The notes under the pieces were generated by a model, which saw nothing but the letters and a program-made list of their open reading frames with translations, was not told the DNA's origin and did not search any database. From Microbacterium sp. LWO12-1.2 (GTDB taxonomy: Bacteria > Actinomycetota > Actinomycetes > Actinomycetales > Microbacteriaceae), in assembly GCF_040675875.1 (NCBI RefSeq), contig NZ_JBEGII010000001.1, positions 1,674,001 through 1,738,000 of the forward strand: a stretch of DNA of 64,000 nt, read 5' to 3'. The position numbers and the translations under genes are program-made. Below are positions 7,368 through 16,103 of the stretch, piece after piece (the first letter of the stretch is position 1; each line of letters opens with the position of its first letter).

Positions 7368-9316
7368 TGACGTCCAATCAGCAGGCCGACCCCCTCATCG
7401 GGCGGCTTGTCGACGGCCGCTACAGAGTGAGGGCCAGAATCGCCCGAGGCGGCATGGCCACCGTGTACGTCGCGACCGACCTGCGCCTCGAGCGACGCAT
7501 CGCGCTCAAGGTGATGCACGCGCATCTCAGCGACGACTCCGCCTTCCAGAGCCGCTTCATCCAGGAGGCGCGCTCCGCCGCCCGCCTCGCGGACCCCCAC
7601 GTCGTCAACGTCTTCGACCAGGGACAGGACGGCGAGCTCGCCTACCTGGTGATGGAGTATCTGCCGGGAATCACCCTGCGCGAGCTGCTCCGTGAGCAGA
7701 AGCGCCTCACGATCCCCCAGACCATCACGATCATGGATGCCGTGCTCGCGGGGCTGTCCGCCGCCCATCGCGCCGGCATCGTCCATCGCGACGTCAAGCC
7801 GGAGAACGTGCTGCTCGCCGAGGACGGCCGCATCAAGATCGGCGACTTCGGCCTGGCGCGAGCGACCACGGCCAACACCGCCACCGGTCAGCAGCTTCTC
7901 GGTACGATCGCCTACCTCGCGCCGGAGCTCGTGACGCGGGGAACCGCCGATGCCCGCAGTGACATCTACGCGCTCGGCATCATGCTCTACGAGATGCTGG
8001 TCGGCGAGCAGCCGTACAAGGGCGAGCAGCCGATGCAGATCGCGTTCCAGCACGCGACCGAATCCGTGCCACGACCGAGTGTGCGCAACCCCGCCGTGCC
8101 TGAGCAGCTCGACGAGCTCGTGCTCTGGGCGACGGAGAAGTCCCCGGACGAGCGTCCTGACGACGCCCAGCAGATGTTGGAGCGCCTCCGCGAGATCGAG
8201 CGCTCACTGGGGGTCGCGCCCGCCGCCGCCACTCCCCACACGCAGCCGATGCGTTCTCAGGCGGACTCGGGCGACCTCACGAAGGTGATGCCCGGAACCA
8301 TGGTCATCACCGATCCGACGGCTCCCGCGCCGCAGACGATCGACAACGCGACCATCCTGCGCCGACGCGCCTCGAAGCGACGAGCCCGCGGAGCGTTCCT
8401 GCTCACCCTCGTACTGCTGCTGGCCGTGCTGGCCGGTGGCGTCGGATGGTGGTTCGGTTCCGGTCCTGGATCGCTGATAGCCGTGCCCGCCATCGCCGGA
8501 GACACGTACGAAGATGCCTCCGCTGCCCTCATCGACGCCGGCTTCGTACCGGTCAGGGCCGAGGAGAACTCCATCGACGTCGATCGCGACATCGCGATCC
8601 GCTCCGACCCCGACACGGGCGCACGCCTCGACAAGGGCGCCGAGGTGACCGTCTATGTCTCGCTCGGGCCAGCGTCGCACACCTCTGACGCGCTGAACGG
8701 CAAGACCGAGAGCGACGCCAGGGAGTATCTCAGCGGACTCAACGTGAACGTGACGGATGATCCGCTCATCCTGTTCTCCGATGCCGATGCCGGCATCGTC
8801 ATCAACGCGTACGTCACCCCGCGGGCCGGCGGTGAGGCCTACGCGTGCGGCGATGGATGCGAGATCCTCGAGGACGACACGGTGGAGCTCTATGTCTCCG
8901 CCGGCGCCTTCCCCGATGTGTCTGGCATGAGCGTGGATGAGGCCACGTCGACGCTGACCGACAAGAAGCTCCTGGTCGCCGACGAGTCCCGTTACGAGTT
9001 CAGCGGCAGTGTCGAGAAGGACCGCGTGATCGGGGTCTCGGACCGGGCTTCGGAAGGCAACTGGCGTCCCGGCGACACCGTGCAGCTCATCGTGTCGAAG
9101 GGCCCGGAGCTCTTCCCCGTCCCCGATGTGGAAGGCATGACTCGAGATGTCGCCGCGCAGACGATCAGGGACGCAGGTTTTGAGCCAGTGTGGAACGGCA
9201 TCTGGAGCGCTTTCCCGAACGACTTCACCGAAGTCACCGGTTCAGATCCCGGTGCCGGCGATCAGCGCGTGAAGGGAACCAAGATCACGCTCCAGATTCG
9301 CAGTAGTCCCTTCTAG
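7367..9316 (+). CDS. pknL: Transmembrane Ser/Thr protein kinase with four PASTA domains (PknL position)
   Basis: 649-aa receptor-type Hanks kinase. Kinase domain residues 13-280: glycine loop IARGGMATVYVA, catalytic Lys48 (ALKVM), HRDVKPEN (Asp142 catalytic), DFG at 160-162, APE-like region YLAPELV. A linker leads to one membrane helix (about 345-362, LTLVLLLAVLAGGVGWWF) and four extracellular PASTA repeats ending the protein (for example FPVPDVEGMTRDVAAQTIRD). PASTA domains sense peptidoglycan fragments or lipid II. Order with the Rv2175c-like gene and aroG matches pknL. Mycobacterial PknL lacks PASTA domains, so the architecture is closer to corynebacterial PknL. Targets probably include the neighbouring HTH protein (inference). 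Confidence 0.94.
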   Translation: MTSNQQADPLIGRLVDGRYRVRARIARGGMATVYVATDLRLERRIALKVMHAHLSDDSAFQSRFIQEARSAARLADPHVVNVFDQGQDGELAYLVMEYLPGITLRELLREQKRLTIPQTITIMDAVLAGLSAAHRAGIVHRDVKPENVLLAEDGRIKIGDFGLARATTANTATGQQLLGTIAYLAPELVTRGTADARSDIYALGIMLYEMLVGEQPYKGEQPMQIAFQHATESVPRPSVRNPAVPEQLDELVLWATEKSPDERPDDAQQMLERLREIERSLGVAPAAATPHTQPMRSQADSGDLTKVMPGTMVITDPTAPAPQTIDNATILRRRASKRRARGAFLLTLVLLLAVLAGGVGWWFGSGPGSLIAVPAIAGDTYEDASAALIDAGFVPVRAEENSIDVDRDIAIRSDPDTGARLDKGAEVTVYVSLGPASHTSDALNGKTESDAREYLSGLNVNVTDDPLILFSDADAGIVINAYVTPRAGGEAYACGDGCEILEDDTVELYVSAGAFPDVSGMSVDEATSTLTDKKLLVADESRYEFSGSVEKDRVIGVSDRASEGNWRPGDTVQLIVSKGPELFPVPDVEGMTRDVAAQTIRDAGFEPVWNGIWSAFPNDFTEVTGSDPGAGDQRVKGTKITLQIRSSPF

Positions 9317-9349
9317 CCGTTCAGCGGCTGCTAACCCCACGACAATGCG

Positions 9350-9382
9350 AAATGCCCCCGCCATTCCTTGACGGGGGCATTT
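9350..9382. terminator. Bidirectional terminator between pknL and aroG
   Basis: An 11-bp inverted repeat AAATGCCCCCG / CGGGGGCATTT (9350-9360 and 9372-9382), A-rich on the left and T-rich on the right, serves the two convergent genes. Confidence 0.85.
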
Positions 9383-9398
9383 CTTTGCGTGCGGCGCG

Positions 9399-10739
9399 TC
9401 AGCGCTTCTCAAGCTCCTCGGCCACGAGGAAGGCGAGTTCGAGCGACTGCATGTGGTTCAGACGCGGGTCGCACAGGCTCTCGTAGCGGGTGCCGAGTGC
9501 GGCCTCGTCGATCTGCTCCGAACCGCCCAGGCACTCCGTGACGTCGTCGCCGGTCAGCTCGACATGGATGCCACCGGGGAACGTGCCCACCGCGCGGTGC
9601 GCCTCGAAGAAGCCACGGACCTCGTCGACGACGTCGTCGAAACGACGGGTCTTGTATCCGGTCGGCGTGGTGATGCCGTTGCCGTGCATCGGGTCGGTGA
9701 CCCACAGCGGCTGTGCACCAGAATCGCGGACGGCTTCCAACAGCGGCGGAAGTGCATCGCGGATCTTGCCGGCGCCCATGCGCGTGATGAAGGTCAGGCG
9801 ACCCGGCTCACGGTTCGGGTCGAGCTTGTCGATCAGCGCGAGGGCGGTGTCCGGCGACGTGGTCGGTCCGAGCTTGACGCCGATGGGGTTGCGGATCTTG
9901 GAGAAGTAGTCGACGTGCGCGCCATCGAGTTCGCGCGTGCGTTCACCGATCCAGAGGAAGTGCGCCGAGGTGTTGTACGGGGTGTCCGTGCGGGAGTCGA
10001 TACGTGTCATCGGCCGCTCGTAGTCCATGAGCAGACCTTCATGACCGGTGAAGAACTCGACGCGCTTCAGCTCGTCGAAGTCCGCGCCGGCGGCCTCCAT
10101 GAACTTGATGGCGCGGTCGATCTCGGCGGCCATGCGCTCGTAGCGCTGGTTCGCCGGGTTCTGCGCGAAGCCCTTGTTCCACGAGTGCACCTCGCGGAGG
10201 TCGGCGAAGCCGCCCTGCGTGAACGCACGGATGAGGTTCAGGGTGGATGCCGCGGTGTGGTAGCCCTGGAGCAATCGACCAGGGTCAGCCTGGCGCGAGC
10301 CCTCCGTGAAGTCGTACCCGTTGACGATGTCACCGCGGTAGGCAGGCAGCGTCACGTCGCCACGCGTCTCGGTGTCGCTCGAGCGCGGCTTGGCGAACTG
10401 CCCGGCCATGCGGCCCATCTTGACGATCGGCATCGATGCGCCATAGGTCAGCACGACGGCCATCTGCAGAACGGTCTTGATGCGGTTGCGGATCTGCTCC
10501 GCGGTCGCACCGGCGAAGGTCTCTGCGCAGTCGCCACCCTGGAGCAGGAATGCCCGACCGGATGCCGCGCGAGCGAGGCGATCCCGAAGGTTGTCGACCT
10601 CACCGGCGAACACCAGGGGCGGAAGCCCGGCGATCTGCTTGGAGACCTCGGCGACGCGGGCGGCGTCATGCCATTGCGGCTGCTGTTTGATGGGGAGCGA
10701 GCGCCACGCGTCCAGGGCGTCGATGTCGTGCGGGAGCAT
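9399..10739 (-). CDS. aroG: Class II 3-deoxy-D-arabino-heptulosonate-7-phosphate synthase
   Basis: First committed step of the shikimate pathway: phosphoenolpyruvate plus erythrose-4-phosphate gives DAHP. The 446-aa length and sequence are those of the plant/actinobacterial class II enzyme: WRSLPIKQQPQW, PPLVFAGEVDNLRDRLARAA, FLLQGGDCAETF, PIVKMGRMAGQFAKPRS, SHNKG-like HSWNKGF, WIGERTRELDGAHVDY, and the metal/substrate motifs DPMHGNG and GGIHVELTGDDVTECLGG. Its place between pknL and the acyltransferase is conserved (Rv2178c). Ends convergently with pknL. Confidence 0.97.
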   Translation of the reverse strand: MLPHDIDALDAWRSLPIKQQPQWHDAARVAEVSKQIAGLPPLVFAGEVDNLRDRLARAASGRAFLLQGGDCAETFAGATAEQIRNRIKTVLQMAVVLTYGASMPIVKMGRMAGQFAKPRSSDTETRGDVTLPAYRGDIVNGYDFTEGSRQADPGRLLQGYHTAASTLNLIRAFTQGGFADLREVHSWNKGFAQNPANQRYERMAAEIDRAIKFMEAAGADFDELKRVEFFTGHEGLLMDYERPMTRIDSRTDTPYNTSAHFLWIGERTRELDGAHVDYFSKIRNPIGVKLGPTTSPDTALALIDKLDPNREPGRLTFITRMGAGKIRDALPPLLEAVRDSGAQPLWVTDPMHGNGITTPTGYKTRRFDDVVDEVRGFFEAHRAVGTFPGGIHVELTGDDVTECLGGSEQIDEAALGTRYESLCDPRLNHMQSLELAFLVAEELEKR

Positions 10740-10776
10740 CCTCCCAGCCTAGTGGGCGCGCGGTGTGCGGGACGCC

Positions 10777-11475
10777 TCAGGAGCGCTGTGTGACGCGCGA
10801 CGGAAGACGGTCCTTCACGGTCGACGCGTAGACGTCCTCGTAGTGCTGTTCGCCGAGCCGCTGAAGGGCGACCATGATCTCATCCGTGACGGAGCGGAGG
10901 ATGTAGCGATCGTTCTCCATGCCCGCGTAACGGGAGAAGTCGAGAGGCTCACCGATCACGATTCCGACACGCACGACCCGCGGCAGCCGTTGTCCGATCG
11001 GCATCGCGGTATCGGTGTCGACCATGACGACAGGGATGACCGGGACCTTGGCCTCCAGTGCCATCCGGGCGATGCCCGTGCGCCCGCGGTAGAGCTTGCC
11101 GTCGGGGCTGCGCGTGCCCTCGGGGTAGATCCCGAGAAGGTCGCCTCCCCCGAGCACCTGCAGCCCCGTGTTCAACGACGCCTCGGACGCTTTGCCGCCG
11201 GAGCGGTCGATCGGCAGCTGTCCGGTGGCCTTCATGAAGAACTTCGTCGCCCAGCCCTTGGGACCTCGACCGGTGAAGTAGTCGCTCTTGGCGAGGAACG
11301 ACATCCGCCGATCGATCACCAGGGGAAGGAAGATCGAGTCGGCGAAGGAGAGGTGGTTGCTGGCCAGGATCGCCGCACCGTTCGCGGGCACGTTGTTGCG
11401 ACCCACGATCCAGGGACGGAAGATCCCTTTGACCAAGGGGCCGATCACCACGTACTTCATCAGCCAGTAGAACAT
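10777..11475 (-). CDS. 1-acyl-sn-glycerol-3-phosphate acyltransferase (PlsC family)
   Basis: Transfers an acyl chain to lysophosphatidate in phospholipid synthesis. The 232 aa carry the family motifs: the catalytic NHLSFAD (HX4D), then FTGRGPKGWATKFF, IYPEGTRSPDG (substrate-binding EGTR) and VPVIPVVMVDTD. The N-terminus MFYWLMKYVVIGPLVKGIF is a membrane-associating segment. The matching position in Mycobacterium is Rv2182c. A TAGACT box lies 8 nt before the ATG on the minus strand, suggesting a near-leaderless transcript. Divergent from the acyl-CoA ligase gene, with which it may cooperate in acyl handling. Confidence 0.92.
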   Translation of the reverse strand: MFYWLMKYVVIGPLVKGIFRPWIVGRNNVPANGAAILASNHLSFADSIFLPLVIDRRMSFLAKSDYFTGRGPKGWATKFFMKATGQLPIDRSGGKASEASLNTGLQVLGGGDLLGIYPEGTRSPDGKLYRGRTGIARMALEAKVPVIPVVMVDTDTAMPIGQRLPRVVRVGIVIGEPLDFSRYAGMENDRYILRSVTDEIMVALQRLGEQHYEDVYASTVKDRLPSRVTQRS

Positions 11476-11580
11476 CGAGGTGAAGTCTAGCGCCGCGCTC
11501 GGCGTCCGCCATGGCCTCTCGCTTGCGAAGCGCTAGATAGCGACTGGGTTTCACCTTCTGTGCGACCGCGTCTCATGCTC

Positions 11581-11620
11581 TAGACTCGAACGCAACCCGT
11601 CCTGACAGGTACCGAAGGAG
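11581..11620 (+). promoter_or_regulatory. Promoter -10 and ribosome binding site of the acyl-CoA ligase gene
   Basis: TAGACT at 11581-11586 is a plausible -10. AAGGAG (11615-11620) sits 5 nt before the GTG at 11626. Unlike many genes here this one has a normal short leader. Confidence 0.5.
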
Positions 11621-11625
11621 CTGCC

Positions 11626-13458
11626 GTGGTCCAGTTCGAAGTCCCCGCGATCGTCCCCGCCGACCCCCAAGCGAACATCGCCGATCTCCTGGTCGAGCGT
11701 GTCAAGGCCACCCCGGATCGGGCTCTGTTCTCCGTGCCTGACGGCGACGGATGGCGTGACATCTCCGCCGCCGACTTCCAGACCGCGGTCATCGCCGTGG
11801 CCAAGGGATTCGTCGCCGCCGGCATCCAGCCCGGCGAGAAGGTCGGATTCCTGGCGCGCACCACCTACGAGTGGACGCTGATCGACTTCGCCCTCTTCTA
11901 TGCAGGAGCGGTGATGGTCCCCATCTACGAGACCAGCTCCCCCTCGCAGATCCAGTGGATCATGGAGGACTCGGGAGCGATCTCGCTCATCGTCGAATCC
12001 CCTGAGCACTTCGCCCGGGTCGACGAGGTGCGCAGTGAGCTGCCGCTCATCCGCGAGATCTGGCAGCTGCACCTGGGTGCCATCGACTCCCTCACCGCGC
12101 AGGGAGCATCAGTCGACGACGCCGAAATCGAACGACGCCGCAACCTGGCCGTCGGATCCGACATCGCGACGCTGATCTACACGTCCGGCTCGACCGGCCG
12201 CCCCAAGGGCTGCGTGCTGACGCACAGCAATTTCGTCGAGCTGTCCCGCAACTCGGCGAAAGCACTGAACGACGTCGTGCAGACGCCGGGCGCATCCACG
12301 CTGCTGTTCATCACGACCGCGCACGTGTTCGCGAGGTTCATCTCGATCCTCGACATCCACGCCGGTGTGCGCACGGGACACCAGCCGGACACCCGTCAGC
12401 TCCTCCCGGCGCTCGGTTCGTTCAAGCCCACCTTCCTCCTCGCCGTGCCGCGCGTCTTCGAGAAGGTGTACAACTCGGCCGAGCAGAAGGCGGAGGCCGG
12501 CGGCAAGGGCAAGATCTTCCGTGCGGCCGCAGACGTCGCGATCGAGCACTCCAAGCTCGTCGAGGCCGGCTCGAAGATCCCCTTCGGGATGAAGCTGAAG
12601 TTCGCGCTGTTCAACAAGCTGGTCTACAGCAAGCTGCGCGAGGCCATGGGCGGCAACGTCGTCTATGCCGTCTCCGGCTCCGCTCCCCTCGGCTCGCGCC
12701 TGGGGCACTTCTTCCACAGCCTCGGCGTCGTCATCCTCGAGGGCTATGGCCTGACCGAGACGACCGCCCCCGCGACAGTGAACCTGGCAGACAAGTCGAA
12801 GATCGGCACGGTCGGCCCCGCCCTCCCCGGCGTCGGAGTCCGGCTTGCGGACGACGGCGAGATCGAGGTGCGCGGAATCAACGTCTTCAAGGAGTACTGG
12901 AACAACGAGGCGGCGACGGCAGAGGCGTTCAGCGAGGGCGGCTGGTTCCGCACCGGCGACATCGGCAGCTTCGACTCCGAGGGATTCCTGACGATCACCG
13001 GCCGCAAGAAGGAGATCATCGTGACCGCCGGCGGCAAGAACGTCGCCCCGGCCGCGCTCGAGGACCCCATCCGCGCGAACCCGATCATCGGACAGGTCGT
13101 CGTGGTCGGAGATCAGAAGCCGTTCATCTCGGCGCTGATCACCCTCGATCCGGAGATGCTGCCGACCTGGCTCGCGAACAACGGACTTCCGTCCGACCTG
13201 TCGCTCGCGGATGCCTCGAAGAACGCGGCCGTCCGCGCCGAGATCCAGAGCGCCGTGGACGCGGCCAATGCGCGGGTCTCCCGCGCCGAGTCGATCCGCA
13301 AGTTCACGATCCTCGACTCCGAGTGGACCGAGGCATCCGGGCATCTCACTCCGAAGCTCTCGATCAAGCGCAACGTGATCATGAACGACTTCGCCGATGA
13401 GATCTCCGCGCTCTACGACGAGCCGGTCGCCACGACCAACATCGCGATCGGCGGCTGA
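11626..13458 (+). CDS. Long-chain fatty acid-CoA ligase (FadD15-like, ANL superfamily)
   Basis: Activates fatty acids to acyl-CoA via an acyl-adenylate. 610 aa. ANL motifs: P-loop IYTSGSTGRPKGCVLTH (from residue 184), VILEGYGLTETTAPATVN (adenine binding), GWFRTGDIGSFDSEGFLTITGRKKEIIVTAGGKNVAP (hinge and A8 region). The closest actinobacterial group is FadD15 (Rv2187), which lies at this same place after the PlsC gene. Starts at a GTG with AAGGAG at ideal spacing. A strong terminator follows. Confidence 0.94.
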   Translation: MVQFEVPAIVPADPQANIADLLVERVKATPDRALFSVPDGDGWRDISAADFQTAVIAVAKGFVAAGIQPGEKVGFLARTTYEWTLIDFALFYAGAVMVPIYETSSPSQIQWIMEDSGAISLIVESPEHFARVDEVRSELPLIREIWQLHLGAIDSLTAQGASVDDAEIERRRNLAVGSDIATLIYTSGSTGRPKGCVLTHSNFVELSRNSAKALNDVVQTPGASTLLFITTAHVFARFISILDIHAGVRTGHQPDTRQLLPALGSFKPTFLLAVPRVFEKVYNSAEQKAEAGGKGKIFRAAADVAIEHSKLVEAGSKIPFGMKLKFALFNKLVYSKLREAMGGNVVYAVSGSAPLGSRLGHFFHSLGVVILEGYGLTETTAPATVNLADKSKIGTVGPALPGVGVRLADDGEIEVRGINVFKEYWNNEAATAEAFSEGGWFRTGDIGSFDSEGFLTITGRKKEIIVTAGGKNVAPAALEDPIRANPIIGQVVVVGDQKPFISALITLDPEMLPTWLANNGLPSDLSLADASKNAAVRAEIQSAVDAANARVSRAESIRKFTILDSEWTEASGHLTPKLSIKRNVIMNDFADEISALYDEPVATTNIAIGG

Positions 13459-13486
13459 CGCCACGGGGCGACCTGTCCCCCTCTCT

Positions 13487-13530
13487 ACGAAACGGCCCCC
13501 TTGCGCACGAGCGCGAGGGGGCCGTTTCGT
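13487..13530. terminator. Terminator between acyl-CoA ligase and def
   Basis: A 15-bp perfect inverted repeat (13487-13501 and 13516-13530; left arm ACGAAACGGCCCCCT) serves the two convergent genes. Confidence 0.87.
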
Positions 13531-13548
13531 GTCAGAAGGAGGAACCGG

Positions 13549-14040
13549 TCAGAACCACTCGCTCTCGCGGACCTCACGCATCGCGGTCCGCCGAGTCTCG
13601 GCGTCGAGCCGCGAGAGATAGAGCTTGCCGTCGAGATGATCCGTCTCGTGCTGGAGGGCCTGCGCCAGCAGCCCCTCCCCTTCGAGCACGACCGGCTGCC
13701 CGTCGAGATCGATGCCTTCGACTCGCGCCCACGGATGCCGCTGGGCGTCATGCCAGAGACCCGGCACCGAGAGACAGCCTTCACCGGTCGGCACCGGCTC
13801 GCCTCGAACCTCGGTCAGCACCGGATTCAGCACGTAGCCGATGTCGCCGTCGATGTTGTAGCTGAAGGCCCGCAGGGCCACGCCGATCTGCGGAGCGGCA
13901 ACGCCGGCGCGTCCGGGGAGTTCGACAGTGTCGATGAGGTCTGCGACCAGCGCCCGCACTCCGTCGTCGATGTCGTCGATCGGGGCGCACACGGTGCGCA
14001 GCACGGGGTCTCCGAAGATGCGGATCTCGCGCACCGTCAT
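13549..14040 (-). CDS. def: Peptide deformylase
   Basis: Removes the formyl group from nascent N-terminal formylmethionine. 163 aa with all three metalloenzyme motifs: motif 1 [11 protein letters not shown], motif 2 EGCLSVPG (metal-ligand Cys), motif 3 [12 protein letters not shown] (two His ligands and catalytic Glu). The length fits the actinobacterial type I enzyme. Its ATG shares one base with the stop of the upstream MinD/ParA-like gene (TGATG), so the two are probably translated together although functionally unrelated. Confidence 0.97.
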   Translation of the reverse strand: MTVREIRIFGDPVLRTVCAPIDDIDDGVRALVADLIDTVELPGRAGVAAPQIGVALRAFSYNIDGDIGYVLNPVLTEVRGEPVPTGEGCLSVPGLWHDAQRHPWARVEGIDLDGQPVVLEGEGLLAQALQHETDHLDGKLYLSRLDAETRRTAMREVRESEWF

Positions 14041-16037
14041 CAGGCTGCCTTGCCCCGAAGGCCCTCGACCAGCAACGCGGCGAGCTCTCGCGCCGCCGCC
14101 CTGGTCTCCGGCTGCAGATTCGCGAAGACGATCGTGCCGCCTCCCGCGATCTGGGTGTCATACGGCATCCGCACCACGCGCTTGGCGCGGGTCGCGAAGT
14201 GGGACTCCAGCTCATTCAGGCGCACGAGCGGAGCGCCGGGCGTCGACTGGTTCAGCACGACGATCGCATCGCGCGCCTGCTCCGCATACCCGTTCGTCTC
14301 GAGCCAGGTGAGCGTCTCGGAGGCGAGTCTGGCCTCGTCGACGCTGAGACCCGACACGATCACGATCTGATCGGCCAAGTCGAGCGTCGCCGCCATCACA
14401 GAGTGCACGATCCCGGTACCGGTGTCGGTGAGTACCAGCGAGTAGTAGTGCGCGGCCACGCCCGCGACATCGCGGTAGTCGTCGTCGCTGAACGCCTCGG
14501 CGATACGGGGATCCGCGTCGGACGCCAGGACGTCGAGCCGCGTCGCATCTCGGGCGACGATCGCCGAGATGTCGTGGTAGCCCTTCACCTCGTCGTGGAT
14601 GCGGACGAGATCTCGCACCGACTTCGAGTGGTGCGGGCGCACCACACGGTCGGCGAGCGTGCCGCGGTCAGGATTGGCATCGACCGCGATCACGCGGTCC
14701 TCTCGCGCATCCGCGAGCGCCATCCCCAGCAGTGCGGTGATCGTCGTCTTGCCGACGCCGCCCTTGCGGGACAGCACCGGGACGAATCGAGCACCGCCGA
14801 CGAGCGGCGCGGCGATCCGTGCGGTCAGCGCCTTGCGATCCTTGGCTCGCTTGCCGTCGCCGATGTTGATGCGACGACCGGACACTGTGTAGAGGAAGTG
14901 GCTCCACGCCCCCTCCGGCTCCGGCTTGGCGACGCGATGCGGGTCGAGGAGCCGATCCGCGGTGAGCAGGTCGGCGGTCTCCCGACCCGACTCGCTCAGG
15001 TCGTCCAGTCGCTTCGAGGTCAGCGTCACCTCCGCACGCGCTGCGGCGCGCGTGGGCTGGGTGACGACCGCCTTCTCTTCGGGGGTGGTCACGGGGGCGG
15101 TCTCCTTCTCGATCGGCGCGGATGCGGCCGGCGCGAGCGTCGCCTTCTCGGCCGACGCATCGGCATTCGCTCTGGCCAGGAATCGCGCGGCGATCGCGGC
15201 TTCCTCGGCCGCGGACGTCTCGTCGTCGACGACGACCGCATCCGTGATGGTCTCCGCGGGCGCGATGATCGGCGACCGCGACCCGGGTGTCTCTTCGATC
15301 ACCGCGTCGATGACGATATCGTCCGCGGGCGCTGGGGTCGTGGAGGGGCGGGGCGCGGGCTTCGCCGCGGCCGCAGCGGGCGTCAGCGCAGGTGACGGCG
15401 CTTCGGGTTCGGGGGCTGCCGGAGTCTGCACCTCTGACCCCGTCACCTCGGGAGTGTTGATCTCGGGGACCTTCACCGCCGGAGCCTCGACTTCAGGCAC
15501 CGTGGCCTCAGGAGCCTGGCGCTTAGGAACCTTCGCGTCAGTCCGGTTCTCCTCGGGTGCCTTCGCTTCGGGTACGACGGCCTCGGTCGCCGGCTCCGCA
15601 GGTGCCGGATTCGTGGCCGTCGCCGGCTTCTTCTTCGACTTCTTCGTGGTGCTCGCCTTCGACGCCGACTTGAGGAGGCCGGTGGTGGCCGTCTCGGACA
15701 CGAGCGGATGCGGTTCCGGTTTCGCCGCCGACGCAGCGGATGCCGAGACCGGTGCCACGGCCTCGGCCTCGAGCGGCGAGATCGCGGTGGTCGACGCCAC
15801 CGCGTCGGGCATCTTCACGCTTTCTATGGACACCTCGTCGACGATGAGATCCGCCACGACTTCGCCGTCCAGAACGCCGTCGTCATCGAGATCGTCGTCC
15901 TCGTCCTGAGGAAGGACGACGTTCACCTGCGCGGTCCCGCTGAGGATGCCGATGACGGCCGTGTCCACGGACGCGGCGTCATCGAGCACCCCCAACGAGT
16001 TCTCATCGAGAGGGTCTGAGGTGTTCTTCGGGGTCAC
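14040..16037 (-). CDS. MinD/ParA-family ATPase with a long disordered N-terminal region
   Basis: 665 aa from a GTG. The first 380 residues or so are low-complexity (Ala, Pro, Glu, Thr, Val rich; acidic [15 protein letters not shown] near residue 46), and the C-terminal 260 are a deviant-Walker P-loop ATPase: [22 protein letters not shown] (P-loop near residue 425), [16 protein letters not shown], and [18 protein letters not shown] in place of the usual catalytic Asp loop. The layout resembles actinobacterial MinD-like proteins linked to type VII secretion (EspI type), but no secretion genes are visible here, so a role in positioning or secretion is only a guess. One-base overlap with def downstream. 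Confidence 0.8.
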   Translation of the reverse strand: MTPKNTSDPLDENSLGVLDDAASVDTAVIGILSGTAQVNVVLPQDEDDDLDDDGVLDGEVVADLIVDEVSIESVKMPDAVASTTAISPLEAEAVAPVSASAASAAKPEPHPLVSETATTGLLKSASKASTTKKSKKKPATATNPAPAEPATEAVVPEAKAPEENRTDAKVPKRQAPEATVPEVEAPAVKVPEINTPEVTGSEVQTPAAPEPEAPSPALTPAAAAAKPAPRPSTTPAPADDIVIDAVIEETPGSRSPIIAPAETITDAVVVDDETSAAEEAAIAARFLARANADASAEKATLAPAASAPIEKETAPVTTPEEKAVVTQPTRAAARAEVTLTSKRLDDLSESGRETADLLTADRLLDPHRVAKPEPEGAWSHFLYTVSGRRINIGDGKRAKDRKALTARIAAPLVGGARFVPVLSRKGGVGKTTITALLGMALADAREDRVIAVDANPDRGTLADRVVRPHHSKSVRDLVRIHDEVKGYHDISAIVARDATRLDVLASDADPRIAEAFSDDDYRDVAGVAAHYYSLVLTDTGTGIVHSVMAATLDLADQIVIVSGLSVDEARLASETLTWLETNGYAEQARDAIVVLNQSTPGAPLVRLNELESHFATRAKRVVRMPYDTQIAGGGTIVFANLQPETRAAARELAALLVEGLRGKAA

Positions 16038-16103
16038 GGTGTCACTCCAAGCCTGTGCGGGCCTCGGGTGCGCACATGGTGCGCGGCCCTCGCCCGCACA
16101 AGA

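Noticed and set aside
12109..13464. 451-aa minus-strand frame opposite the acyl-CoA ligase
   Set aside because: Shadow of an ANL enzyme with all catalytic motifs on the plus strand.
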